Source of the DNA: Comamonas_C sp026954015
GTDB lineage: Bacteria; Pseudomonadota; Gammaproteobacteria; Burkholderiales; Burkholderiaceae_C
DNA length: 64,000 bases
NCBI GenBank assembly: GCA_035063785.1
Contig: JAPSFS010000010.1
Location: 62,001 to 126,000 of the forward strand
Direction of reading: 5' to 3'
Every line of letters begins with the position of its first letter. Positions within the stretch are counted from its first letter, which is position 1. The notes under the pieces were generated by a model. The model was given only the letters and a program-made list of their open reading frames with translations. It did no database searches and was not told the origin of the DNA. A program made the translations under genes and the position numbers. Below are positions 18,266 to 26,577 of the stretch, one piece after another.

Positions 18266-20343
18266 ATCGCCGCCGCCTGTCCATTCCCCGCCTGGCGCGT
18301 GAAGAGGCTCACGAGCCACGCTGCCGCAAGCCCGAGCGGCGCGCCGAACACCCCGGCGGAAATCGGATCTATCCCCCACCAGAGGCCCGGCGCCACCAAG
18401 ACCTGTGGCAGCCAGTAGCGCGCGACCGGGTTGTGGATCACGAGGTAATACACCGTCACCCCCAGCCCCACCACCATGCCGACGACCGCCCCCTGGCGCG
18501 TGGTGCGCTTCCAGTAGATGCCCAGCAGCATCGCGGGCACGAAGGTCGCCGCCGCGATCGAGAACGACGCCGCCACCAGTGGCAGGATCTCCGACGGCTT
18601 GAGCGCCGCGACGAACGCCGCGGTCAGCGCCACCGTGAGCAGCGTGAACTTGGTCAGGATCACGCGCTGCTCGGGCGAGGCCTTGCGTCGGGTGGACTGG
18701 AAATACAGATCGCGCACCAGCGCATTGCTGATCGTGAGCAGCAGGCCGTCGGCGGTGGACAGCGCTGCCGCGAGCCCCCCGGCCGCGACCAGCCCCGAAA
18801 TCACGTAAGGCAGTCCACCGATCTCGGGGGTTGCGAGCACGAGCAGATCGGCGCCCAGGCGCACCTCGCCGAACTGCACGATGCCGTCGCCGTTCATGTC
18901 CTGCACCGACAGCAGCGAGGCATCGACGCGCGCCCACTGCGCGATCCAGGTCGGCAACTCGTCGAAGCGGCTGCCCACGAGGTGCGTCATGACCTCGAAC
19001 TTGACCAGCGCCGCGAGCGCCGGAATGCTCAGGTACAGGAGCGCGATGAACACCAGCGACCACGCGACCGACGCGCGCGCGCCCGCCACCGTCGGCACGG
19101 TGTAGTAGCGCATCAAGAGGTGCGGCATGCCCGCCGTGCCGAGCATCAGGCAGAAGAGCAGCGCCATGAAGTTGCGCCGCGACACCTCGTACTGCGCCTG
19201 CTGGGTTTCATCGCCCGCCGCGTCGCCCGCGAAGGGCTGGCTGTGCTGCGGCAGGCCGCCCAGCGGCTGCGCGCGCTCCTGGTTCTCGCGCAGCTCGCGC
19301 GTCCAGCGCAGACGCGCCTCGGCCTCGTCGCGCGGCATCGCAAGCAGTTCCCGGCTCGCGGCGACGATGAGATCCACATCGGCATTGCGCGATCGCAATT
19401 GCTGGATGTGCTCGCGCGCCTCGCGGCGCTCGCGCTCCAGCGCGGCCGGAACGTCGTCCAGGCGCTCCTGGTACTCGCGCACCCGTTGCTGGTAGGCCGC
19501 GATCACCTGGCGCTCGGCCTCGGAGTTCAGCAATGCGTTCTCGCGCTCGGCGATCTTGCCCAGTTGCTCGCCGTAGGCCACGGGCGCCACCGGGTTGCCG
19601 AGCTGCTTGTACGACAGCCACGACACCGGGATCAGGAACGCCAGCAGCAATACCACGTACTGCGCCACCTGCGTCCAGGTGATCGCGCGCATGCCGCCGA
19701 GAAACGAGCACAGCAACACGCCACCCAGCCCGAGCATGATGCCGATCTCGAATTGCACGCCGGTGAGGCGCGAGGCGATCAAGCCCACGCCGTAGATCTG
19801 CGCCACCACGTAGGTGAACGAGCACAGCACCGCGCCGATCGCCGCGAGGATGCGCGGCCAGGCCCCGCCGAAGCGCACCTGGAAGAAATCCGGAATCGTG
19901 TACAGACGCATGGCTCTGAGCGGCGGTGCGATCAGCATCGCCACCAGCACGAAGCCCCCCGTCCACCCCAGTATGTAGGCCAGCCCGCCGGGCGCGCCCG
20001 CCGCACCCGCGAAGCCCTGCAGGTACAGCGCACCCGAAAGGCTGATGAACGAGGCGGCGCTCATCCAGTCGGCCGCGGTGGCCATGCCGTTGTAGATCGG
20101 CGGGATGCGCCGACCGGCGACGTAGTACTCCGCCGGGTCGGAGGTGCGGCCCCAGACACCGATGGCCGCGTAGGCCATCACCGTCAGGAACAGGAAGATC
20201 GGGCCGATCCAGTGGCGCGAGAGCCCCTGCTGCTCGGCCCACGCCATGACGGCGACGAAACCCAGCAGGCCGATGACGTACAGCCCCAGGATGCGGCCGA
20301 GCCGCGCCGTGTACGAGCGCGCGCCGGCGCCCGGATCAGCCAT
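18262..20343 (-). CDS. Sodium:solute symporter, VC_2705/ActP-like, large subunit
   Basis: The 693-residue SSS-family transporter has about 13 membrane helices. YNGMATAADWMSAASFI and LSTADGLLLTISNALVRD are the sodium and substrate signatures of acetate/monocarboxylate symporters. Unlike ActP it has an extra hydrophilic, charged region of about 120 residues (roughly 240-375, rich in E, R and Q and probably coiled coil) between helices. A later loop, DMNGDGIVQFGE, looks like an EF-hand calcium site. The start at 20343 overlaps the upstream small-subunit stop by 8 bp. Substrate is unproven; acetate or propionate is plausible given acs and aceA nearby. Confidence 0.88.
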   Translation of the reverse strand: MADPGAGARSYTARLGRILGLYVIGLLGFVAVMAWAEQQGLSRHWIGPIFLFLTVMAYAAIGVWGRTSDPAEYYVAGRRIPPIYNGMATAADWMSAASFISLSGALYLQGFAGAAGAPGGLAYILGWTGGFVLVAMLIAPPLRAMRLYTIPDFFQVRFGGAWPRILAAIGAVLCSFTYVVAQIYGVGLIASRLTGVQFEIGIMLGLGGVLLCSFLGGMRAITWTQVAQYVVLLLAFLIPVSWLSYKQLGNPVAPVAYGEQLGKIAERENALLNSEAERQVIAAYQQRVREYQERLDDVPAALERERREAREHIQQLRSRNADVDLIVAASRELLAMPRDEAEARLRWTRELRENQERAQPLGGLPQHSQPFAGDAAGDETQQAQYEVSRRNFMALLFCLMLGTAGMPHLLMRYYTVPTVAGARASVAWSLVFIALLYLSIPALAALVKFEVMTHLVGSRFDELPTWIAQWARVDASLLSVQDMNGDGIVQFGEVRLGADLLVLATPEIGGLPYVISGLVAAGGLAAALSTADGLLLTISNALVRDLYFQSTRRKASPEQRVILTKFTLLTVALTAAFVAALKPSEILPLVAASFSIAAATFVPAMLLGIYWKRTTRQGAVVGMVVGLGVTVYYLVIHNPVARYWLPQVLVAPGLWWGIDPISAGVFGAPLGLAAAWLVSLFTRQAGNGQAAAI

Positions 20344-20656
20344 GCGCCCCCACATCCGCTGCTGCGTCCCGCTCGTCGCGGCGCTCATACCGGCGCATCA
20401 CCGCGTAATAGATCCAGGCCAGCGCGATGAACACCAGCACCCCACCCTGCGCCGCCATCCAATAGCTGAAAGGCCACGGTCCGACGAGGAACTGCAGCCG
20501 CTCGGCGAAATACCCCACGCCGAATGAAGCCAGCGCCCACACCACGAGCAACGCGAGCTTGAAGCCCAGGTGGTGCAGGTCGTGCAGCGCCGGGTCCAGC
20601 GGCACGCCCACCGGGTCGGACGCCAAGGCGGCGGCGGGCGTGCTCGTGGCGGACAT
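20336..20656 (-). CDS. DUF4212 small subunit of sodium:solute symporter
   Basis: The 106-residue protein has two transmembrane helices (LGFKLALLVVWALASFGVGYF and GGVLVFIALAWIYYAVMRRYE, each given in part), with the family's aromatic FLVGPWPFSYWMAAQ between them. It pairs with VC_2705-type large subunits as YjcH pairs with ActP. It overlaps the symporter start and should be co-translated. It starts 21 bp after the ppsA stop on the same strand, having run in from ppsA's right; in transcription order ppsA comes first. Confidence 0.85.
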   Translation of the reverse strand: MSATSTPAAALASDPVGVPLDPALHDLHHLGFKLALLVVWALASFGVGYFAERLQFLVGPWPFSYWMAAQGGVLVFIALAWIYYAVMRRYERRDERDAAADVGAHG

Positions 20657-20677
20657 GCGCTTGCGGCGTGGCCGCGC

Positions 20678-23068
20678 TCAGCGTGCGAGCTGCTGCCAGG
20701 TGGCCACCACCGTATCGGGGTTGAGCGAGATCGAGGCGATGCCCTCGGCTGCCAGCCACTCGGCGAAGTCCGGATGGTCGCTGGGCCCCTGGCCGCAGAT
20801 GCCCACATACTTGCCCTGGCGCTTGCACGCGGCAATCGCCTGCCGGAGCAGCGCCTTCACGGCCGGATCGCGCTCGTCAAAATCATGCGCCAGCAGCTCC
20901 AGCCCCGAATCGCGGTCGAGCCCGAGCGTGAGCTGCGTCAGGTCGTTGGAGCCCACCGAAAAGCCGTCGAAGTATTCGAGGAATTCATCGGCCAGCACCG
21001 CGTTGCTCGGCACCTCGCACATCATGATGACCTTCAGGTCGTTGTCGCCGCGCTTGAGGCCGTGCTCGGCCAGCAGCTCGGTCACACGCCTGGCCTGCCC
21101 CAGCGTGCGCACGAAGGGCACCATGACCTGCACGTTGACGAGGCCCATTTCGCCGCGCACGCGCTTGAGGGCCTCGCACTCCATCGCGAACGCCTCGGCG
21201 AATTCCTCGCTGATGTAGCGCGCCGTGCCGCGAAAGCCCAGCATGGGGTTTTCTTCATCCGGCTCATAGCGGCTGCCGCCGATGAGCTTGCGGTATTCGT
21301 TGCTCTTGAAGTCCGACAGCCGCACGATCACGGGCTTGGGCCAGAACGCGGCGGCGATGGTGGCCACGCCCTCGGCTACCTTGTCCACATAGAACGCGCG
21401 CGGCGACGCATGGCCGCGCGCCACGCTCTCCACGGCCTTCTTCAGGTCGGCATCGACGGCGGGGTAGTCCAGGATGGCCTTGGGGTGCACGCCGATGTTG
21501 TTGTTGATGATGAACTCCAGCCGCGCCAGGCCCACGCCGTCGTTCGGCAACTGCGCGAAGTCGAACGCGAGCTGCGGATTGCCCACGTTCATCATGATCT
21601 TGGTGGCGATCTTGGGCATTTCGCCGCGCTGCACCTCGGTCACTTCGGTCTCCAGCAGGCCGTCGTAGATGTGGCCGGTGTCGCCCTCGGCGCAGCTCAC
21701 GGTGACCAGCGTGCCGTCCTTGAGCACCTCGGTCGCATCGCCGCAGCCCACCACCGCCGGAATGCCGAGCTCGCGCGCGATGATGGCCGCGTGGCAGGTG
21801 CGCCCGCCGCGGTTGGTGACAATGGCGCTGGCCTTCTTCATCACCGGCTCCCAGTTGGGGTCGGTCATGTCGGTCACCAGCACGTCGCCTGGCTGCACCT
21901 TGTCCATCTCGCGGATGTCATGCACCAGGCGTACCGGCCCCGTGCCGATCTTCTGGCCAATCGCGCGGCCCTCCACCAGCACCGACCCGGTGCTCTTGAG
22001 CTTGAAGCGCTGCTCGGCCTGGCCCCTGGACTGGCTCTTCACCGTCTCGGGGCGCGCCTGCAGGATGTAGAGCTGGCCGTCGCCGCCGTCCTTGCCCCAC
22101 TCGATGTCCATGGGGCGGCCATAGTGCTGCTCGATGATGAGCGCATAGTGCGCGAGCTGCTCCACCTCGGCATCGGTGAGCGAATAGCGGTTGCGCTGCT
22201 CGGCCGCGACGTCCGCGGTCTTGACCAACTTGCCACTGGCGGCCTTCTCCTCGGGCGTGGCAAACACCATCTGGATCAGCTTGCTGCCCAGGTTGCGCCG
22301 GATCACCGCGCGCTTGCCCGCCTGGAGCATGGGCTTGTGCACATAGAACTCGTCCGGGTTCACCGCGCCCTGCACCACCGTCTCGCCCAGGCCGTAGCTG
22401 CTGGTGATGAAGACCACCTGGTCAAAGCCGCTTTCGGTGTCGATGGTGAACATCACCCCGGCCGCGCCCAGATCGGAGCGCACCATGCGCTGCACACCCG
22501 CCGACAGCGCCACCACGTCGTGCGCAAAACCCTTGTGCACGCGGTAGCTGATGGCACGGTCGTTGTAGAGGCTGGCGAACACCTCCTTCATCTTGTGCAG
22601 CACGTCCTCGATGCCGACGACGTTGAGGAAGGTCTCCTGCTGACCGGCGAACGACGCGTCGGGCAGGTCCTCGGCCGTGGCCGAGCTGCGCACGGCAAAG
22701 CTTGCCTGCGCGTTGCCGCCGCTCAGGGTGGCGAAGGCATCGCGCACGGCCTTTTCGAGGTCTGCCGGGAAGGGCTGGTTTTCGACCCAGGCGCGGATTT
22801 CAGCACCGGCCTCGGCCAGCGCGCGCACGTCGTCCACGTCCAGGCGCGCCAGACGATCGCTGATGCGCTGGGTCAGACCCTCGTGCTTCAGGAACTCGCG
22901 AAACGCGTGCGCCGTCGTCGCAAAGCCCGTGGGCACACGCACGCCCTGCGGCAGTTGCGAAATCATCTCGCCGAGGCTGGCGTTCTTGCCGCCGACCACC
23001 TCGACATCGGTCATCCTCAGGTTCTCAAACGGTACGACCAGGGCGGTCGCCTCAAAGCGTGCAGACAT
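20678..23068 (-). CDS. ppsA: Phosphoenolpyruvate synthase
   Basis: PpsA makes PEP from pyruvate and ATP, giving AMP and phosphate, for gluconeogenesis. The 796-residue protein has the N-terminal ATP-binding domain (VGGKNASLGEM, AVRSSATAEDLP) and the phosphohistidine swivelling domain GGRTCHAAIIARELGIPAVVG. The C-terminal PEP/pyruvate TIM barrel contains GVGLARLEFI and FSVGSNDLTQLTLG. The ATG at 23068 has GGAG 5 bp upstream. It diverges from its regulator ppsR across 233 bp and could be co-transcribed with the symporter genes 21 bp downstream. Confidence 0.97.
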   Translation of the reverse strand: MSARFEATALVVPFENLRMTDVEVVGGKNASLGEMISQLPQGVRVPTGFATTAHAFREFLKHEGLTQRISDRLARLDVDDVRALAEAGAEIRAWVENQPFPADLEKAVRDAFATLSGGNAQASFAVRSSATAEDLPDASFAGQQETFLNVVGIEDVLHKMKEVFASLYNDRAISYRVHKGFAHDVVALSAGVQRMVRSDLGAAGVMFTIDTESGFDQVVFITSSYGLGETVVQGAVNPDEFYVHKPMLQAGKRAVIRRNLGSKLIQMVFATPEEKAASGKLVKTADVAAEQRNRYSLTDAEVEQLAHYALIIEQHYGRPMDIEWGKDGGDGQLYILQARPETVKSQSRGQAEQRFKLKSTGSVLVEGRAIGQKIGTGPVRLVHDIREMDKVQPGDVLVTDMTDPNWEPVMKKASAIVTNRGGRTCHAAIIARELGIPAVVGCGDATEVLKDGTLVTVSCAEGDTGHIYDGLLETEVTEVQRGEMPKIATKIMMNVGNPQLAFDFAQLPNDGVGLARLEFIINNNIGVHPKAILDYPAVDADLKKAVESVARGHASPRAFYVDKVAEGVATIAAAFWPKPVIVRLSDFKSNEYRKLIGGSRYEPDEENPMLGFRGTARYISEEFAEAFAMECEALKRVRGEMGLVNVQVMVPFVRTLGQARRVTELLAEHGLKRGDNDLKVIMMCEVPSNAVLADEFLEYFDGFSVGSNDLTQLTLGLDRDSGLELLAHDFDERDPAVKALLRQAIAACKRQGKYVGICGQGPSDHPDFAEWLAAEGIASISLNPDTVVATWQQLAR

Positions 23069-23301
23069 GGGAAAGCTCCAGAAGTTGAAACCGGGTCTGC
23101 CGCCGCGCCCTTCGGAACGGGCAGGCAAGCACTCATGCAGCCGTTCGGGCTTAGTCGTTGGAGGTGTGGGCCAGCGCGCTGCATGGGGTAAGAGCCTGTT
23201 CGCGATCGCGTGCACAGGCTCCAGGGGAATAATCGCGCCATTGTAGGCGGTGCCTTCGCGCCGTTGCCATCTTCCGTTTGGCCCATGGCCCAGGGCGCTT
23301 C

Positions 23302-24123
23302 ATGACCACACGCACCGTTTTCTTCGTCTCCGACGGCACCGGCATCACCGCCGAAACCTTTGGCAACGCCATCCTGGCGCAGTTCGACATCGAACCCAGG
23401 CGCGTGCGCCTGCCCTTCATCGATTCGGAAGACAAGGCGTACCAGGTCGTGCGCCAGATCAACCACACCGCCGAGGTGGAGACGCTCAAGCCGCTGGTGT
23501 TCACCACGCTCGTGGACATGCAGGTGCTGCAGATCCTGCGCGATGGCTGCAAGGGCATGCTGCTGGACATGTTCGGCACCTTCGTGCAGCCGCTGGAGGA
23601 CGAGCTGGGCATGAAGAGCCACCACCGCGTGGGACGCTTTTCGGACATCAGCCAGAACAAGGACTACCACGACCGCATCGAGGCGATCAACTTCAGCCTG
23701 GCGCACGACGACGGCCAGACGCACGACGACCTGGCGGGCGCGGACGTGATCCTCGTCGGCGTCTCGCGCAGCGGCAAGACGCCCACCAGCCTGTACCTGG
23801 CGATGCAGCACGGCCTGAAGGCGGCCAACTACCCCCTGATCCCCGAGGACTTCGAGCGCAGGCAACTGCCGCCCGCGCTGATGCCGTTTCGCAAGAAGAT
23901 CTTTGGCCTGACCATCAGCCCCGAGCGCCTGTCGGAAATCCGCAGCGAGCGCCGCCCCGGCTCACGTTACGCGAGCCTGGAAAACTGCCGCACCGAGGTA
24001 CACGAGGCCGAATCCATGATGCGCCGCTCGGGCATACGCTGGCTGTCGTCCACCACCAAGTCGATCGAGGAGATCGCCACCACCATCCTGCAGGAGATTC
24101 GCCCCGAGCGGCTTGGCTATTGA
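23302..24123 (+). CDS. ppsR: PEP synthase regulatory protein (bifunctional kinase/phosphorylase)
   Basis: PpsR (DUF299) inactivates PEP synthase by ADP-dependent threonine phosphorylation and reactivates it by Pi-dependent dephosphorylation. The 273 residues begin with VFFVSDGTGITAETFGNA and contain the P-loop-like GVSRSGKTPTS at about 153-163 and KKIFGLTISPERL. The ATG at 23302 is preferred to the upstream in-frame TTG at 23278 because family proteins begin right at this point. Divergence from ppsA is the conserved arrangement. Confidence 0.96.
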   Translation: MTTRTVFFVSDGTGITAETFGNAILAQFDIEPRRVRLPFIDSEDKAYQVVRQINHTAEVETLKPLVFTTLVDMQVLQILRDGCKGMLLDMFGTFVQPLEDELGMKSHHRVGRFSDISQNKDYHDRIEAINFSLAHDDGQTHDDLAGADVILVGVSRSGKTPTSLYLAMQHGLKAANYPLIPEDFERRQLPPALMPFRKKIFGLTISPERLSEIRSERRPGSRYASLENCRTEVHEAESMMRRSGIRWLSSTTKSIEEIATTILQEIRPERLGY

Positions 24124-24185
24124 TTCGATGCATTGAGACCATACATGGGACGGTGAAGATCATTTTGGTTATCTAGCCTTATTTT

Positions 24186-24208
24186 GCGTTGATTTTTAAA
24201 ATCAGCGC
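24186..24208 (+). promoter_or_regulatory. Palindromic operator candidate before the pirin genes
   Basis: GCGTTGATTTT-T-AAAATCAGCGC is an inverted repeat with 10 of 11 arm pairs matching, centred 30 bp before the first pirin ATG in the locally AT-rich strip 24150-24210. Its position over the promoter and leader suggests repression by a dimeric regulator, but none is encoded next door. Confidence 0.55.
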
Positions 24209-24227
24209 ATCGCACAAGGAGCCCCGG

Positions 24228-25118
24228 ATGAAACAGGTAGAGCATGTCTTCAGCGCCCCGCGCGGCCACTGGGTGGGTGACGGTTTTCCCGTGCGCACGC
24301 TGTTCAATTACCACGACCACGCACCGCTGCTCTCGCCCTTTCTGATGCTGGACTACGGCGGACCGGTGGAGTTTGGGCCCACGACGCAGCGCCGCGGCGT
24401 GGGCGAGCACCCGCACCGCGGGTTCGAGACCGTGACCATCGTCTTTGACGGCGAAGTGGAGCATCTCGACTCCACCGGCCAGGGCGGCACCATAGGCCCC
24501 GGCGACGTGCAGTGGATGACCGCCGCGAGCGGCATCCTGCACGAGGAATTCCACGGGCGCGACTGGGCGCGCCGCGGCGGCCGCTTCGAGATGGCGCAGC
24601 TCTGGGTGAACCTGCCCGCGCAGGGCAAGCGTGCCGCACCCGGCTACCAGGCAATCACCGCCGCGCAGATTCCGACCGTGCCGCTGGCGGGCGGCGCGGG
24701 CAGCGCGCGCGTCATCGCGGGCGAGCTCCACGGCCAGCGCGGCCCGGCCAAGACCTTCACGCCCATGCACGTGTGGGACGTGCGCCTTGCCGCAGGCGGC
24801 GCCTGCGAGCTGCCGCTGCCCGAGGGCTGGAGCAGCGCCATCGTCGTGCTGCACGGCCAGGTGAGCGTGGGCGACACCGCCGCGCACGACGCGCAGGTGG
24901 TGCACCTGGCCCGCGCCGGCAGCGGCGTGCGCGTGGCCGCCAAGGACGACGCGGGCGACGCGCACCTGCTGGTGCTCAGCGGCGAGCCCATCGACGAGCC
25001 CATCGTCGCCTACGGCCCATTCGTGATGAACACCGAGGACGAGATCCGCCAGGCCTTCGCCGACCTGCAGGGCGGGCACTTCGGCGAGCTGCCGCGCGCG
25101 GCCACCGCCGGCGCATGA
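24228..25118 (+). CDS. Pirin-family bicupin protein, first copy
   Basis: The 296-residue bicupin has the pirin N-terminal metal-binding motif GVGEHPHRGFETVTIVFDGEVEHLDSTGQ (given in part), providing the conserved histidines and glutamate, followed by GDVQWMTAASGILHEE. Pirins are iron-binding proteins; some act as quercetin dioxygenases and others modulate enzymes or transcription, so the biochemical role is open. The ATG at 24228 has AAGGAG upstream. A second, different pirin follows after 13 bp. The C-terminal cupin is well formed and includes PYGPFVMNT-like residues (AYGPFVMNTEDEI). Confidence 0.9.
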   Translation: MKQVEHVFSAPRGHWVGDGFPVRTLFNYHDHAPLLSPFLMLDYGGPVEFGPTTQRRGVGEHPHRGFETVTIVFDGEVEHLDSTGQGGTIGPGDVQWMTAASGILHEEFHGRDWARRGGRFEMAQLWVNLPAQGKRAAPGYQAITAAQIPTVPLAGGAGSARVIAGELHGQRGPAKTFTPMHVWDVRLAAGGACELPLPEGWSSAIVVLHGQVSVGDTAAHDAQVVHLARAGSGVRVAAKDDAGDAHLLVLSGEPIDEPIVAYGPFVMNTEDEIRQAFADLQGGHFGELPRAATAGA

Positions 25119-25131
25119 GGGAGCACAGGCC

Positions 25132-26007
25132 ATGACAACGACGAACGACGGCGTGATCGAACGCATCACGGCGCGCGAGCGGCCGTTGGACGGCTTTTCC
25201 GTGCGCCGCCTGCTGCCCACCGCGCGGCGCAAGACCGTGGGGCCGTGGATCTTCCTGGACCACATGGGCCCGGCCCGGTTCGCGCCCGGCCAAGGGATCG
25301 ACGTGCGCCCGCACCCGCACATCGGCCTGGCCACCGTCACCTACCTGTTCGAGGGCGAAATCCTGCACCGCGACTCGCTGGGCAACACGCAGGCCATCAC
25401 GCCCGGCGACATCAACCTCATGGTGGCCGGGCGCGGCATCACGCACTCGGAGCGCGAACGCCCCGAGGTGCGCGCAAGCGCCCACCGCCTGCACGGCCTG
25501 CAACTGTGGCTGGCGCTGCCGGACGCGGACGAAGACGGCGACCCGGCCTTTCTGCACTACGCCGCGGCCGCGCTGCCGCAGGTGAGCGTGGACGACGTGG
25601 CCGCGCGCGTGATGATGGGCAGTGCCTGGGGCGCTACCTCGCCGGTGCGCGGCTACGCGGGCGCGCTCTATGCCGAGGCCCACCTGCGCGCAGGCCAGAG
25701 CCTGCGCCTGCCGCAGGCGCCGGAGCTGGCGCTGTACGCCGCCAGCGGCACGCTCGTCGCGGGTGCCACCGCCCTGCCGGAATTCGCGCTTGCGGTGCTC
25801 GACGGCCCGGCAGGCGTGACGGTGCGCGCCACGAGCGACGCACGCATCGCGCTCATCGGCGGCGAGCCGGTGGGCCAGCGCTACATCGACTGGAACTTCG
25901 TCGCGAGCACCAGGGAGCGCATCGCGCGGGCGCGCGAGGACTGGACGCAGCAGCGCTTTCCGAAGGTGGTGGGCGACGCGGTGGAGTTCATCCCGCTGCC
26001 AACGTGA
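25132..26007 (+). CDS. Pirin-family bicupin protein, second copy
   Basis: The 291-residue pirin shows the metal motif VRPHPHIGLATVTYLFEGEILHRDSLG and the following GDINLMVAGRGITHSERE. It resembles pirins that start SVRRLLPTARRKTVGPWIFLDHMGP. It is clearly not a recent duplicate of the upstream pirin because the two differ throughout. The shared strand and 13-bp spacing indicate one transcript. Repeat copy c begins 11 bp after its stop. Confidence 0.9.
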   Translation: MTTTNDGVIERITARERPLDGFSVRRLLPTARRKTVGPWIFLDHMGPARFAPGQGIDVRPHPHIGLATVTYLFEGEILHRDSLGNTQAITPGDINLMVAGRGITHSERERPEVRASAHRLHGLQLWLALPDADEDGDPAFLHYAAAALPQVSVDDVAARVMMGSAWGATSPVRGYAGALYAEAHLRAGQSLRLPQAPELALYAASGTLVAGATALPEFALAVLDGPAGVTVRATSDARIALIGGEPVGQRYIDWNFVASTRERIARAREDWTQQRFPKVVGDAVEFIPLPT

Positions 26008-26017
26008 TAGCACCGCA

Positions 26018-26058
26018 ATTTGATAGCTGCTCGCGCTTGCCAGGTAACCGTCAGGGCC
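26018..26058 (+). repeat. Short palindromic interspersed repeat, copy c
   Basis: CAATTTGATAGCTGCTCGCG followed by CTTGCCAGGTAACCG matches the left arm and core exactly. The right arm is degenerate (GTAACCGTCAGGGCC instead of GCAAGCGCTAGAGCC). It lies just after the second pirin stop. Confidence 0.75.
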
Positions 26059-26195
26059 ATCTTTCACCAGTATTCCTGCAAGCGCAGGCCAGCGGCGTCC
26101 CGCCCGGGCACCTGCAAAACCATTATTCCCGGCGATTTGCCCAGCCTTTGCCCGCTGGCTACGCTTGCACGTCCATCAACACAAGGAGACCCCAC

Positions 26196-26471
26196 ATGCC
26201 CATGGCCCATATCGCCGCGCGCGCACCCAAGCAGGTGCACCTCGAACCCGGCCACTACCACTGGTGCGCCTGCGGACGCTCAAGGAACCAGCCGTTTTGC
26301 GACGGCTCGCACCGTGGCACGGGTATCGTGCCCGTGGCGTTCACGATCACCGAGGCGGCCGACAAGTGGCTGTGCATGTGCAAGCAGACCAAGGGCGCGC
26401 CGTTCTGTGATGGCTCGCACAAGCGCCTGCCCGAGGGCGTGACCGAGATGGAAAGCACGCACCTAGGGTGA
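26196..26471 (+). CDS. Dual-CDGSH iron-sulfur protein
   Basis: The 91-residue protein contains two CDGSH iron-sulfur motifs of the form C-x-C-x(2)-x(4)-P-F-C-D-G-S-H: CACGRSRNQPFCDGSH (about 28-43) and CMCKQTKGAPFCDGSH (about 65-80). Each should bind a [2Fe-2S] cluster through three cysteines and one histidine. No membrane anchor is present, so it is a soluble bacterial type likely involved in redox or iron handling. The ATG at 26196 follows AAGGAG. Position after two iron-binding pirins and before ahpFC/bfr fits an oxidative-stress and iron neighbourhood. Confidence 0.93.
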   Translation: MPMAHIAARAPKQVHLEPGHYHWCACGRSRNQPFCDGSHRGTGIVPVAFTITEAADKWLCMCKQTKGAPFCDGSHKRLPEGVTEMESTHLG

Positions 26472-26535
26472 CTATGGCCGGCCGCAGCCCCCACGATGGC
26501 TGCCGCGCCGGCGATCAAGTTTTCATGTCTTTTGC

Positions 26536-26577
26536 GGCTCTGGCGCTTGCCTGGCAAGCGCTGGCAGCTATCAAAAT
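26536..26577 (-). repeat. Short palindromic interspersed repeat, copy d
   Basis: On the minus strand it reads TTTTGATAGCTGCCAGCGCT followed by TGCCAGGCAAGCGCCAGAGCC. This is the best-preserved palindrome, with arms GCGCTTGCC and GGCAAGCGC. It begins within the stop-codon region of the membrane phosphoesterase gene, so it lies in that gene's 3' end. Confidence 0.85.
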
